Of a stretch of DNA of 64,000 bases, positions 35,960 through 49,600 are shown one piece after another. Position 1 is the first letter of the stretch; each line of letters opens with the position of its first letter. Made by a program: the position numbers and the translations under genes. The notes beneath the pieces were generated by a model that did no database searches, had not been told where the DNA came from, and saw nothing but the letters and a program-made list of their open reading frames with translations. Origin of the DNA: Onthophagus taurus (Eukaryota > Arthropoda > Insecta > Coleoptera > Scarabaeidae). The stretch lies in assembly GCF_036711975.1 (NCBI RefSeq), contig NC_091966.1:10299501-10363500 (forward strand). Direction: 5' to 3'.

Positions 35960-38935
35960 TTTCTAACACCGCAACGTTTCAAATTAGAATGATTCAAATA
36001 TTCTTAAATCTTTTGTTGCTGCTTCTTTTAACAGTTAATTTACCTTAAGGGGGTCATTCCGTATCACTGGGTCTAAAAAAAATTGTTTTTCTTATATAAA
36101 TTGCATCCAAATAAAGTGTAGAATATGTGGATGAATAGATTTTCCATTATATCCATCGAACGAATTTGCTTTCAAATTTGAACATTTATTCAGTACTCAT
36201 GTAAGCACTTGACAAACTAGAATAATTCTAATTCGTCAAGCCGTTCTTGTTTTCATAATAAAAAACCACCAAAATTCAAGATAAAATGTTCAACACAATG
36301 TCAAAACTTACCTTCCAATATTTTTTTAATAATTCCAGTCCAAAAACTACTTCATACTTTACAGATTGAAATGCCGCTTGGTTTTTTCATTTCAAATACC
36401 GCAAAACATTTTTTTTTAAATGAGTGGTTACGATGCCGTACACTTCAGCAATAAGCGGCGATTTCAGGCTGCAAAAATTGTAAAGTGTGCTCAAAATATG
36501 AATAATTATGTGGTGAAAAGTTCGCAGTGGTATGTTTATTTGGTTCGTCAAAAAATCTCAAAAAGAACCTTCGCACGGGTCACTTTTTGCCATATTTTCA
36601 GTAAATCCCTTATTTTAAATGGATATTCTTCTACTTATAAAATTTTCATATCTTCTTTTGATATAATTTAAATACGTTGAATATAAAAACATTTCTCATT
36701 TGAATGAAAGTTTTAGTTTATTTCCGCCTAAAATTAAAATAATATAATAAATCATTTTTTAATAAATGAACTGATATAAAAAAACTATTAAAAAAAACAA
36801 AACGAATTATTACAAACGGTTTATTTATAATTATATAATTATTATTCACAAAATGATTTACAAGTTGTTCATCCAACACCTATCACATATTTCTCGTATT
36901 TAAATAGTAATCTATATAGTTAGAATAATTCTTGCGAACCAGATCTGCGGGCCCAATGTAATATTTTCCATAAAAATATCACATTTGTTACATGATGTAG
37001 TGTGTGTAAAGGGGGTGGGGTATTTTCGATATATAAATACTCGTTTGAATATATTACACATCTCGTACGTATTCTCAAAGTACTTGACTTGGATATAAAG
37101 TTTCAATCAAACGAAACATCAATAATCGTCGCATCTTTATCTCTTTTTTAAAATTCTTCTCTTCACTTATTGGACATTTACAATTAAATAACATTTAATA
37201 GTTAATAAATACTAATAGCGTAACTAATAAAATAGATTTATTTGTATTTTGTACTATATTACAAGAGTAAAAAAACGGTGAAAAATACAAAAAAAAATAA
37301 TAAAAGGAAACAATACTATTTTATCGCTATTTTATAAATAAAACACACAACATAAAAAACTTGTAAACCACTTTGTCCATAGGTTTTTCAATTCTTTCTT
37401 TCTTTTTTATAATTATCTTTGTTTAAATTTGAGAGGTCTTGGGAGTGGGAAAATAAAATTATTAAAAAAACAGACGTATAAAACTGAAATATAATTTACG
37501 GTTTTTCTTCACAATTGTTTTTTTAAAATTATATTTATATTTATAATATGTATACGTGTGTGTACAAATCGTGTGATGAGGAGGAAAAAACGATGCACAC
37601 AGACAGGACGTATGATCGGCAAAAAATATACAATAACGTTAAGTGCTGTACAAATAATATGTATAAAATGAAACGAAATTATGTACGGGGATTACAAAGA
37701 GTGGATTATCATCGTTCATTTTGTTTTTTAAATCGTAATAGAAAACCGACAATTTTATTATTTTTTTCAGTTAATATTTAATATAGTTTTCTTTTTTAAT
37801 TTATATTATCTGCATTGTGTAACATGAAACAAACAAATGGCTTGTGCGGTCGCGAGATCGGCAAGGAGAATTGGTGTGAAAAACATTTAGGAAAACAATT
37901 ATACACTCAAACATCTAAAAAAACAATCGAGAGTCGAGTATAAAAATAAAATATATATAATAAAATCTTTAAGTAATTATTTATTCAATTTACACTAAAA
38001 TCGTTTCGGCCGGCGAGACAACGCGCGGTCTCGCGCGATAAAAATAAAACTGTACAATAAAACCTATGGCTCTCACGATAACAATTAGTAATAATTAAAA
38101 AAGAATTGCACCTAAGCCATTTGTTCTGTACAATATCTGATGAAATTCTATAACGAGCCTAGCTATCAAAAATCGTCAACACGAATTAATCATTTCAAAA
38201 TGAAATATATAAATTAGTACTATTCGCAATATATTCACAAATACCGTAACTTATTACAATATGTACAAAAATATGAATACAGACATTCCACGAATGTAAT
38301 TGACTTTGTACATTGAATCCACACACAACATTCAATTTTTCCATTCATACACAAACATACCAACACGCGCACGCGCCGAACGACATTTTATCATTCTCAG
38401 TTGTCTATTTATTATTAAATTAAATTATTTTAAAATGGCTTCACCATATGTCGATAAAATCAATACACCACAAAATTAACAAAAAATTCTCAACTTAAAA
38501 TTCATTATTCGCTTAAATTCAACTTAATATTTCCATTTTATATCATAAATTAGATCTTTTTACATTTTGTTTTAGAAAAATCTTACTTTCATAATGATAT
38601 AGTATGCAAAATACGAATGTCACAAATTACTCATTAAAGATATTATAAATTTCAAATATTGTTGGATGATTTATTCTGCTTAAAGAAAGAAAAACAAAAG
38701 GAGGTATCTTTTTCGAGGACAACGAAAACCATATTCGTATAGGTCGCAAGATTGTAATTTTGTGCACATAATTGCTGTTGTACAAGATTTTGTATTATGT
38801 TTTGTCCTCGTTTTGTTGGTTAAGCACTGTTTTTTCAAAAAATTTCAAATAAATAAAGAAAAATAATAATAAATTCTCATATAATGCAGGATAATAAAAA
38901 GCCAGAAATCATTCATAAATAGAATTAATAAACAA
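35960..38935. other. Non-coding DNA between nwk and rno
   Basis: No coding frame found. 37.0-38.9 kb is mostly free of recognisable repeats and has islands of CpG (for example 38010-38040, where GCGAGAC and GTCTCGC form a short inverted repeat around AACGCGCG). It could be part of an extended rno 3' UTR, a non-coding transcript or a regulatory region. This is inference only. Confidence 0.35.
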
Positions 38936-39027
38936 AAACTCAAGTTGTAAAGGCAGCTAAGATTGTATCTTTTGCAGCTCCAAAAGAGCTGTCAGTCTAA
39001 TATCTGACTTTCGATCTTGTGCAACAG

Positions 39028-39226
39028 CACACAAAGCCCAGATCTCAATCCTATTGAGAATTTATGGTCAATATTCAAGATACAATATTAGAAAAGTAAA
39101 CCATTTAAAAAAAGCGGTGAAGACAGAATGTGCTAAAATACCACCTTAATTAATCAGTAAACTTGTAGAATCGATACCGAGGTGTCTAAATGCTATTCTC
39201 AAGCAAAAAGGCTACCCAACAAAGTA
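39028..39226 (+). mobile_element. Tc1/Tc3-like transposase C-terminal fragment
   Basis: Reads QSPDLNPIENLWSIFK (carrying the last catalytic residue of the DDE triad) and, after a frame change, KLVESIPRCLNAILKQKGYP and TKY, the canonical C-terminus of Tc1/Tc3-like transposases. Internal stops show decay. The end is interrupted by the MITE at 39227. Confidence 0.8.
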
Positions 39227-39929
39227 CAGTAAAACCTCAACATAACCGAACTCGTGAGAACGATCTTCGGGTATACTTGTAATATTTAATACATGATCAC
39301 AATGTCAACGCATATAGATTGAATGTAACACTCAAGGTATTCCCTTCATAGACTATGAACATCAAATAGAGCCAAAAAAATAAAATCAAATCAAGCCTTC
39401 AAGTATAAAAAATATCAGTACACCAAAGAAAGAATATCAATACTGCTTTGTGTTAATACCGATATATCGCATAGACTGACGTCCGTCATGATTGATCCGT
39501 CATATGATGGAATATGAAATAGCAGATGAAAATGAAAATAACTGTGAAAGCGAAAATAGCGAGAAAGATTAAAAATAAGCCTAAACATATAATTATCAAC
39601 GATCAGATCGCATCTCGATGAAAGAAATGCAATAGTATGGTACTATGCACATTTTCGTAATTTAAGAAGTTGATTATAAGAATACAGCAAATCTGAAAAA
39701 TGCAAACTAAACATATTACTTCGACATCTAATACATATAAATATCATTTCAGAACGAAAGTGTGCATAAGAAGATCAATAGACATAAGTAGTTTCTTTAT
39801 AATTAATATGTATATAAAAATTAAGTGTTAAAAAAATGTTTTGTATTTGATAGGAAACAATTTTGGTGAGTAATATTCAAGAATATATTTTTATCCCCCG
39901 TATTAGTCCATTATAACGAGGTTTTACTG
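39227..39929. mobile_element. MITE of about 703 bp with CAGTAAAACCTC ends
   Basis: CAGTAAAACCTC at 39227-39238 is mirrored exactly by GAGGTTTTACTG ending at 39929, with further partial pairing inward (AACATAAC / GTTATAA). Both ends are flanked by TA (39225-39226 and 39930-39931), the target duplication of Tc1/mariner/pogo transposons. No transposase frame was found inside, so it is non-autonomous. It inserted into the last codons of the Tc1-like fragment on its left. Confidence 0.85.
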
Positions 39930-39931
39930 TA

Positions 39932-40660
39932 TTAATATTATTCCAAATAAATAATTTTCTTAGTTTTATTCTTAGCACGAATTCGGTTTTTGCTGTCAAC
40001 TGCAATTAAAATGTCCTATAGCGTTTAGGGGTCGAACTGCATAGGTAAGCAAGATATCTACTTTTGCTTTTACCTTTTCTACTTAAGTGAAATACATCAT
40101 CAAAAATTTTGAAAATTGTACTACCTTTCTTGAGTAATTCGTGATTTTCTAATTTTTCAGTGGGTGTACGAATGCGGATTTTCCATACTATATAAACATT
40201 TTTTTACAAAATTAGACAAAATGATTAAAAAAATATTCAGAACACTTACTATTTTGACAAAACATGATTGTCTTTATAAAAAGATTGTTATGATAGAGAA
40301 AAAATAGAGCGCAATTTCTATTATTAAACCATCTTCAAAAGCTTTCTTATTCTGTTCGACTGGCTGATTTTGATACATTTTTCTATAAAACCCTGAAATT
40401 AAAGATTAATTGTCTTATTTAAACAAAACTTTAAAGTTAAATAACATTTACGTATTGAATTCTTTATTTTAATTTAAAAGTTAAATTTTTTAATTTAAAT
40501 TCAATTCCATTCATTGAGATTTTCTTGTTAATTTGTAGGAAGTATCATAAATGGCGCTTTCACCATCTCTGTACAATCGGATCTGTTCGCGTCTTCACTG
40601 GTCAACTTAAATACCTAATAATAATTACAAATTACAAGATACTACCTATTGTACACGCTA
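39932..40660 (-). other. rno: Probable rno 3' UTR and flank
   Basis: Directly follows the rno stop on the minus strand. Poly(A) signals (TTTATT on the plus strand) occur near 40463. No other gene seen. Confidence 0.4.
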
Positions 40661-43600
40661 TCATCTAACTTCACAGTCCTTGTTTAGTGGCAGCGGAGCC
40701 GTGGAAAGTCCGCTAGCTACGACGGGAGAGTCCTGAACCGGACCCGTTGGTACCACTATCGCCGTGGCAATCTCGATAGGATCGGCTTTGCCATTTTCGC
40801 CCTCGGATGTGATGGTCGAAGAAGGTGGTGTAGGAGGTGTGGCGGTTGTAGGGGCTGCCGTCGTTGTAGCCCCCGCTGCAGACATTGTACCCGGAGCCGT
40901 TTTCATTACGTACCCGGAACCTTCTTGACACCGCGCTAACTTTAATTTAATTGGTACCACTTTAACCGGATCCGACGTCGCACTTTGTTTATCAGGGGTA
41001 ACGTTCACTTGCACAACCGCACTGTTACCATTCTTACTACTAGTCCGATCGTTATCGTTATTAGGTTTTTTGTGCAAGCGGATCACTAATTTCGTCGTTT
41101 CTTTAGAGATGATTTGCACTTCATGTTTTCGCCGTTTCTTTTTCCTACCGCTTTTATCTTTCTCTTTCTTTCGTTTTCGAACTTCCCCGAAATCGGCCAT
41201 CACCTGTTTTCTAAATTTCATGCTCTCGCGTTTTAGATCTTCAACGCTTGGTTTAGCCACCGTTGGCAACCGTTTCTTCGGTGGTCGAATCGCGTCTTTT
41301 TTATTCTCGTCACCTTTCGGACCTTCTATTATACTATTGCCGCTAATACGAATTTTTAATTTGTCCACTTTTTGAGTGACGGCCACGGTTCTTGGTGGTC
41401 TTCCCCTGCGTCTCTCCATCGACCCGGAAGAGGCACTTCTTCTTCGTTCTAAAGACTCGTCATCCCCTAATATATCTAATTGTCTTAATTCTCGCGATAA
41501 TTGCGATCTGGCTTTGTTTTCTTTGCGATGTTTCGTTTCCGTAAGATCGTCATTCGTTCGATAATCGCGATAATCTTCCTTAGTTGGTATGGAAGTCATC
41601 GAGGCAACGGCTTTAGGAATGGTTATGATTGTACGATTGAGCGCGGGGGCTGCTGGGGTGGTTGATGTAGTGGCCGAAGGATCGTCCATATTCATATCTT
41701 GCATACAATACCTCCACAGTAATTCTTTCTTTCTCATGCGCCAATTTGTTGCGCTTGGATTCGTTGTTACTGAATTCGCAACGCTGGGAATGGAGTTTGA
41801 AGAAGAATTTGATAATGGATGAACAGCTGGAGGTAAAGGCTGCACACTGGACGTGTAATTAGCAATTGGACCTTTAATTTTAACTTTTAATTGATTTCTA
41901 GAGTCGGAGAGCGAAACTTTGATATTTGATACTTCCGGTTGCGGTGGTTCTTCTGTTTTCTTACTGAGAGCTGTTTGTAATTCTTTCTCAAAGTCCTCAT
42001 CCATCTCATCATGAACTTGTTGGGGTGGTGCCCCCGGTGCACTAAAAGCACCCAATAAATTTGATTCGCTGTATGTTTGTGAATCGAAACCACTATATGT
42101 CCGCATATCTACAGGTCCCGGTAATACTGGCGGTACGATATCAGGGAATGTTTGCGTTATCTCTTGACTTGGTAGCACGTTGGCGTCTGATTTTGGTTGG
42201 TCGATTGGTGTGGGAGGTCTCAATTCACTTAAATCGGCATTAAATCGCTTATGAGACTGAGAAGAAGGACTTGTGAATTTAGGTGACATAGAAGAATCTC
42301 TAGAAACGTCAGTTTTACCGCGTTCGTGCACATCCAACGATTTCCGCCTCTCTCTCATCGCTCTCAAATCACTCATACTCTCACTCGTCATATCATCGTC
42401 GAAATCGAGATCGTAAACTGTTCCAACTAATTTATTATGTATGGTGTTTAGGTCGTAATCGTTATGATGAGCATAAGAACCTCGTCCCCTTCCTCTACCT
42501 CTACCACGACCTCGAGATTGAACCTGACTTCCTCTTCCTGTAGATACTTTAACTCCTCGTTTATTTTCATTTCTAACACGAGCAGAAATTTTAGGCGCTT
42601 CTTGTCGCGGACTTTTACCGGGACTTTTACTCGGCGATTTACCTTGTTGAGATTGAAATCGAGCCGATGTTCTTGTTGGTTTAGAAGGTGATTTTTTACC
42701 TGCGGAGCTGTTCGATTTCAAAGATGGATTCGGTGACGGTTGAATATGGTTTGATGTTGGAGTAGAATTACTTAATGCAGGTGAAGGCGGCACTTCTTCG
42801 TGATTAATTGGTATGACCTCTTCCGGTATCTGTTGAGATGGCGGTTGCGGTATAGAAATTACTTGTTCTTGAATCGGTGGTAAAGCTGGCTGTGGTAAAC
42901 TGGTGTCGTGACTAGAATCTTTTTGCGTAGCCGCTTGGGTGGTTTGCGTTGGTGGATTAACCATTGCGGCAGTCAAAGCCATGTTATGTTGTGATGAAGT
43001 AAATGCAGCTGTACAAGGAGACGGGAAATTCTGTTGGTCTTCTACAGGTTTCAATCCGGCATTCATCATTGTATGCATAGCAGGAAATGGGGCGCCGAAG
43101 GGAGGAGGAGGAAACATACCTGCACCTGGGGAAGGAAAAGGTAATTGATTACTTAAATTAGGAGGAGGAAATAAACTAACTGGTCCGATGCCACACGATT
43201 GTGGATCAGGAAAGGTGGGGGCGAAGTTATCGAGTAAATTATGACCGATATGCATTCCATGAAAGGGAAATTCCATTGAATTAACCAACATCTTTTCTTG
43301 TCGTTTTATTATATCTTCTTCTTCTGGTTTTCGTTGTGGTGAACTAATTGTTGATGCTGCAGAGCTTGATGATGATCTTCTACTCGGCATAACGTGTCTA
43401 TCTGCCCATTTAGCTTGCGGGTGCACGTAAGGGGACGGACTGGGCATGTAATCCATAGATGCAGTATCAATAAATGGTGTTTGAGTCACGTTTGGTGAAG
43501 GTATTTTATTAGTTTCGACTTGTGGTGGCAAAATCGAATTTTCTACTTGAGGAATATTATTATCGATATGAGTAGATTGGGTATTAATAGTATGAGTATC

Positions 43601-46600
43601 AAAATTGGACATATACGCAATCGCTTCAGGTTGTGCATTGGTGTGTTGAGCACGATTCAAATCTAACCCTTGCAAGTTTGGATACGGCTCGCTAGGAGGC
43701 ACCCATCGTTCATCAGCTTCCGCAGTTACAGTATGATGTGAATGTTGGCTGTGTTGATTTAAAATATCATTTGCATGTACGTTCACCTCTACAGAAGCAG
43801 TATACCTCAATTCCTTCGCTTCTTCGATCTCCTTAAAGTCCTGAACATGCATTTCAAATTTCATATCAAGAGATACTCTTGAATTGGTCTCTATTATGTT
43901 ATCATCTTTTTGTAACGTATCTTGAGTAGATGTAGACACGGTATGTTCTGCGAATTCGTTTCGGTCGATATCGTTTCTACCGGATGTTACGCTGGCCGTA
44001 TCATCAAAATCGTATCCAGTTGACTTTTTTGATAAACCCATACGTAGTTTTTCGACCAAATTTAAAGTTTCTCTGGCGCTATCTTCTTTCGTGTCTTCTT
44101 TAAACGATGGGATGTTGTTAGGAGGAATAATGGAAGGTTTTAAAATTTCATCTTTTCCGATACCATACAAGTTTGCGTTTAAAATATTATCGAAATCATC
44201 AAACAAATCGTTTTCTTTGTCATGCCGAGGTTGAGGTGAAAAAATAGATCTATTTCCTTCTTCGATTATATCTTCCGTCTCGTTCTTGTGAGAATTTTTA
44301 TTTTCGTGATTGTCAAACTCTAATTCTTCTTTCTTTTCGTCTATAATGATAATATCTTGTTTGACTTCAACATCATTTTTAATTTTCGTTTTAGTTGGTG
44401 ATTTTAAAATATCTTTTTCTTTGGGCTCTTTGTTCTCTTTTGAGGGAGAACTTGATAACCTTTCGAATGGTGGTTGATGTTTATCTTCTTTTAATCGTTT
44501 CTTATCCGGAGATTTAATAATTTCATTTTCTTTATTTTTGCTAGGTGATTTAGTTAATTTATCTGATAAGTTGGGAGAACGGGCAGGCTTTTCTGGTGAT
44601 TTTGCTTTCTGGGGTGATTTACTTAATCTTTCCTTCTTTTCTATTTTATTTGGTTTTTCGCCTCGACTTTCACCTCGATCGGGTCCAAATAATCGATCTA
44701 GTGTAGATTGAGAGGTTGAAGACCCACGCCTTTCAATGATTTCTTTTTCTAAATTCCTTGTTGGCGATACATTTTTCTCATTTAACTTCTTCTCCGTTTT
44801 CCTGACCGGAGATGATACGCCACTGGACTTTCTTGTATCTGTTTCCTTTTCGGCCAATTGTTCTTCATTTGATTTTCCCTTTCTGCTCTTAGACTCCTTT
44901 CTGTCAACAGGGCGACGTTGGGTTTCAACGACAGCTCGAGGCCGGACATTAACATCTCCGATCCGATCACTATTTGATGGTGGGGGTTTGGAGTTGCTGA
45001 TTCTAGGGCGACCTCTACCTCTTCGTCCAGTACCTCTACCTCTACTCGATTCCTCTCTTTCAAGTGTTGTCGAAGTTGAGGATAATGTTGATGTCGATTT
45101 TTTGTTGTCAATGCTTTTTCTAGCTGGTTGTGCTGGTGCGGCTTTGGGTACTTTAGGTGGAGTAGGTGTGGATGGTCGACTGGAATCACTCGAGTCCGAG
45201 GAGCTACTAGTAACAGGGGATTTGGGTGCCTTGTCAAGAAAGGGCCAGTCCTTGTTACTAGACCGCTTAGTCTGATCTCGAGCTGCCGCCGAGACTTGAC
45301 TCTCCGATTGCGGTTTATCATCGTAATCTTCGCTGTCCGAACTAGACGTTGATGACGAATCAGAGGAAGAGCTTGAACTGGAAGACGTGCTACTGTTTGA
45401 GGAAGATTTTCGTTCAGACTCGGACACTTTAGTGGGTTTCTCTTCCTCTTTTTTCTTAATTTCATTATCTCTCTTATTTTTGGTTACGTCGGCTATTTTA
45501 TTATCGTTTTCAACCTTCGTGCCAAGACCTTTCATACTTTCAGTTGCCTTTTTGGCTGCTTGCCTCTGAGGAACATATGCTAAAATTTCTTGATTATCAC
45601 CTTTCTCCACTTCCTTATCTATATCAAATATATCACTTTTAACAACTTCCTTTTTGGACTCAGTCTTTTCTTTTTCTTTAATAATCTCCTTGTCTTTTAT
45701 TGGTGGCCTGCCCTTCGGTCTTGGGGGTTTATTGCTTTTCTCTTTATCTCCAACATCGATTGGTTTTCTTTCTGTAGTTTCTTGATCGTTTTGAATTTGC
45801 TCTTTTACTCTGTTAGTAGATGTTTTGAGGTTTTCAGAAGCTTTCTTAGCAGCTTGTCTCTGAGGAACGATGAGATCTGAAGGGACGTAATCCTTCTTTT
45901 TAATAACAGGTTCCTTTTTGCCTTCTTCTTTTGTTCGCTTTTTATTTTCAGGACTACTTTTATTGGGTGACTTGGACGTTGTTGGTTTATGAGTGAAATC
46001 TTTCATCGCGGCTTTTGTGCGCATTTTGCTTTGTTGAGAATCACTTGCCGCGTCGTTACGCGTTGAAGCGTCGGAACTATCGCTGTCTGAGTATATTAAA
46101 GCCATTGCGTTCGTCGATTCTTTGTGTTTATTTACAGGTAACGGCATAAGTTCGTCGCTATCGCTGCCCGAAACACCCAGCTCGTTTTCAATTTGAACTA
46201 GTCTAGATTTCGGTATCGATTTCCACTTGTCGTTTGGTTTGACATCTTCGTCACTGCTTGTCTCGATTTTAGGTTTCGATATCCTACTTAGTCTTTTCTG
46301 ACGTCTTTCTGTGGTCTTTGGACCTCGTTTGTTGACCGACTTAACTCCATCGTCAGAACTACTGTGTACTCGATTTTCTTTGTCATCTTTAGGACGCTCG
46401 TCACTACTGCTACTACTAGACATACTGCTACCATATAAACTACTACGTTTTTTAGATCCGTTAACGTATATCTTTTTGTACGGATTATTTTCTTTGAAAA
46501 CACCATTGAAATCAGATCTTTTCTCATCGCCGGACGCCTTGAGGCCGGCAATTTTCGCTAAAATACTATCAAAGTCTACAGTATGATCTTCAGCTGCAGT

Positions 46601-49600
46601 ATGAGAATATAGGCGATCGTATATCGACGGACCGTGATTTGCCTCCATGACAGCTTGTACAACCGTGGACGATAACGTATTTCCGCCCGAACTAAGCACC
46701 GCCACTTGTTTATGAAAGGTCTGTTCGCGCATACGAAAGAATGTCCGCGATAACTTTTCTCTTCTGCTCACCATGTAGCACAGATTACGAACACGTTCGA
46801 GATCCTGCCTCAACTGTACAAACATTTTCATTTTTTCTATATCCGCTTGTTCTTGTTTGTGAGAGAGCATGTCAACATCATCCGATTTCGGAGGAAGAAG
46901 AGGTTTATTATTGCCCGCTTTTCGTTTCAACCTCCAGTAATTGTATATTGCATTCAACGCTTCCATATCAACATCGATTCCAACTACGACATCTTTAACT
47001 GTAACATGCACATAAAACTCGGCTTCAATCTCTTGTAACCTTGTTGCTCGACCCTGATTATTCTCCTCCGTATCTTTTCGTTTCTTCAATTTATCGTCAT
47101 CTTCGGATCCCGAATACATGCTAATCTTTTTTCTTTTTCGCAATTTACTATGTTTTTCACAATAGGAACGCAACCGGACACCTTCGGCCGTATAATCGTC
47201 CTCGATGATCGCCCGCATCTCAAGTCCGTGTTTGAATGCACACGTCACGTGATACGCAGTTTTACACGACCGCACCGAACATTGAATGCAAGCTCCCACA
47301 CGTTCTCGACAAAGCACGCAAACGAGGGCCCAACGAGTTTGTGGTATACTCGAAATTTTAGTTATTGGTTCCATTCTTTCCACGCACCCAATACTAACTT
47401 CGGGGATCCATAGAGAGCACGAGACATGAGCGTAATGTTTTCCCGATCGCGTTGATTTCATCGCCCCGCCCGGATTTGGACACAGCACGCAACACGGTTT
47501 CACCGCTTTTTCGGCGCACGGACCGCACAACCATTGTCCTTCCGGAATGCTCATAATACCGTAGCAGGCTTGATGTACACAGATGTTACAACTATCACAG
47601 AATACCATCTCATTGCCGTCCTCCGAGTCTGGAGATCGACATACGTCGCACACTACGTTTTCGTCGTACTCTATACCTAAGCCCTCTTCATTTTTTAAGA
47701 TTGACTGGATCTTGTCCCAGCACCTCACCTCCAACTGCTCAAGCACGCGTTCCAATTGATCTTCTGTGATTACAGGGAGTCCCATGCAGGATCGTTCATC
47801 GTTTATCAATTTTAACCACGTCACGTCGCATTCGTCCAGGTCATACGAACACGCTGCCTCCGCCTGTTTTGGCACCTTCGACAACACGTGATCTTCCGAT
47901 TTGTATCTGTCATCGTTCGTTATTCTTACGTATTTGTTCTTCGGCCTAAAGAAAATTAATATTAGCACAATATTCTTGCAGAACAATTAAGTTCCTTTTC
48001 ATTTCAATTTGATTACTTACAATTTAAATTCATGCGGCGACTTGTAACTGTTGGCGCAGTGAGTGACAGTTACGGATGGTTCCGGCAGCGAATCCGGATT
48101 GACAGGCACCTGAACGCCCCTCTCCCATTCCTGCTTCCACTGATCGCAAATCACCCAATATTCGTGAGCAGCGAGCGGTTCAGAATCGGGCAGTTTCATG
48201 GCACTAATAAGGTCCTTTCGAAAAAGCTCGGCGGGAGCTTCGGTGGTGGTGCGATTGTAGATGCCCTTGAGGTCGTTGAGGGGCCGAGGCTGCCATGAAG
48301 CCACGGAGGCCGTCTCTTCTTCTTCCGGCGCCGGCCGCTAAAAATTCAATTATACTTTAGTCAGAGAAAAGATTAACTTCTTGATCAAACTAGTTTTAAT
48401 CAAGGAATAGAAATTATAATTATTAAATATTTAATATGATATTTAAATGATAAGTCCACAACATGATTGTAATAGTAATAGAAATACAAGGTAAACTTAT
48501 TAATAATATAGTTTACAGGATACATGAATAATGCAATATAATAAAGCATAAAATTAATTCCAATTAATTCCTCTTATTGTAATTACTGACAAGTATTACA
48601 ACTATATCTGACGAGTGTGATTGCAACGAAAACTCCTTTGGCAGTCAATGTGCTAAGGTATTTTTCAATAAGAAATTCAAAGTATTCAAGGACAAACTTA
48701 TTCAGGAGCTAAGATCTGACATTGCAAGATGCAAAAATAGAGTACAGAGTGATCCAAATTTGATTATTGATCTTCAGTTATCAGTTATTGCTCTTTTTCA
48801 AGAAAATTATCATACCGAAAACCTCCAAGGTTTTTATTTTCACCCTACAACAAAAACTGTGAATTTCATAGGCACAAAATGTGTACATTTACTGGGAACT
48901 GTATACAATAATAACATTAGTCTGCGAACGCATATCAACAATATTACAACTACAACAAAAGCACATTCTATAACTGACTTTCCTTAGGTTACACATTTCC
49001 TAACAGCTGCATTTTTTAAATCCTTGTCCATTTGTAACAGATAATAATCCTATAATTTTATTTGGTAAGATTTCAAACGTTATTGTTGTCCTTATTAACA
49101 TTGTTGGAATATTTTTGTTTAGAATAGCATTTGTTCAACTATTAATTTAAGATTTACTGTAAAAAATTAGTTTGTTCTATGTAAAAATATCAGAACTGTT
49201 TAGTAGTAAAGTGTTTCTTTCACCAACAAGACAAATCTAAATGTTCCTCTAAATATATTTAGAAGAAGTGTTTAGAACTTTAGTAACTCAACAAGTTTTA
49301 ATTGAACTGCACCTCTTAAGTTATCCATATCTTCATTTTATAGTTTGTAATTTGGTCTCAATTTAAGTAGATGAAACTAACATAATAATAAGCTATCATT
49401 GAAAAGTGATAAAAACTTTCTACAATTGTCACTTTAAATATGTATTGATTGGTGATAACTTTTTAAATCCAAGTTTATTTTGATCCAAATAATGTTTCAC
49501 ATAGCGTTTCTACAAAGAACTATCCTTTATCATCCATGTATTATTCTAATAGCGACCATTAACTTTATTTATAAATTTCCTTATGTTCACATCAGAAAGT

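Noticed and set aside
44736-45275. Long plus-strand open frames across 41-48 kb (for example 44736-45275)
   Set aside because: They are antisense shadows of the low-complexity rno last exon.
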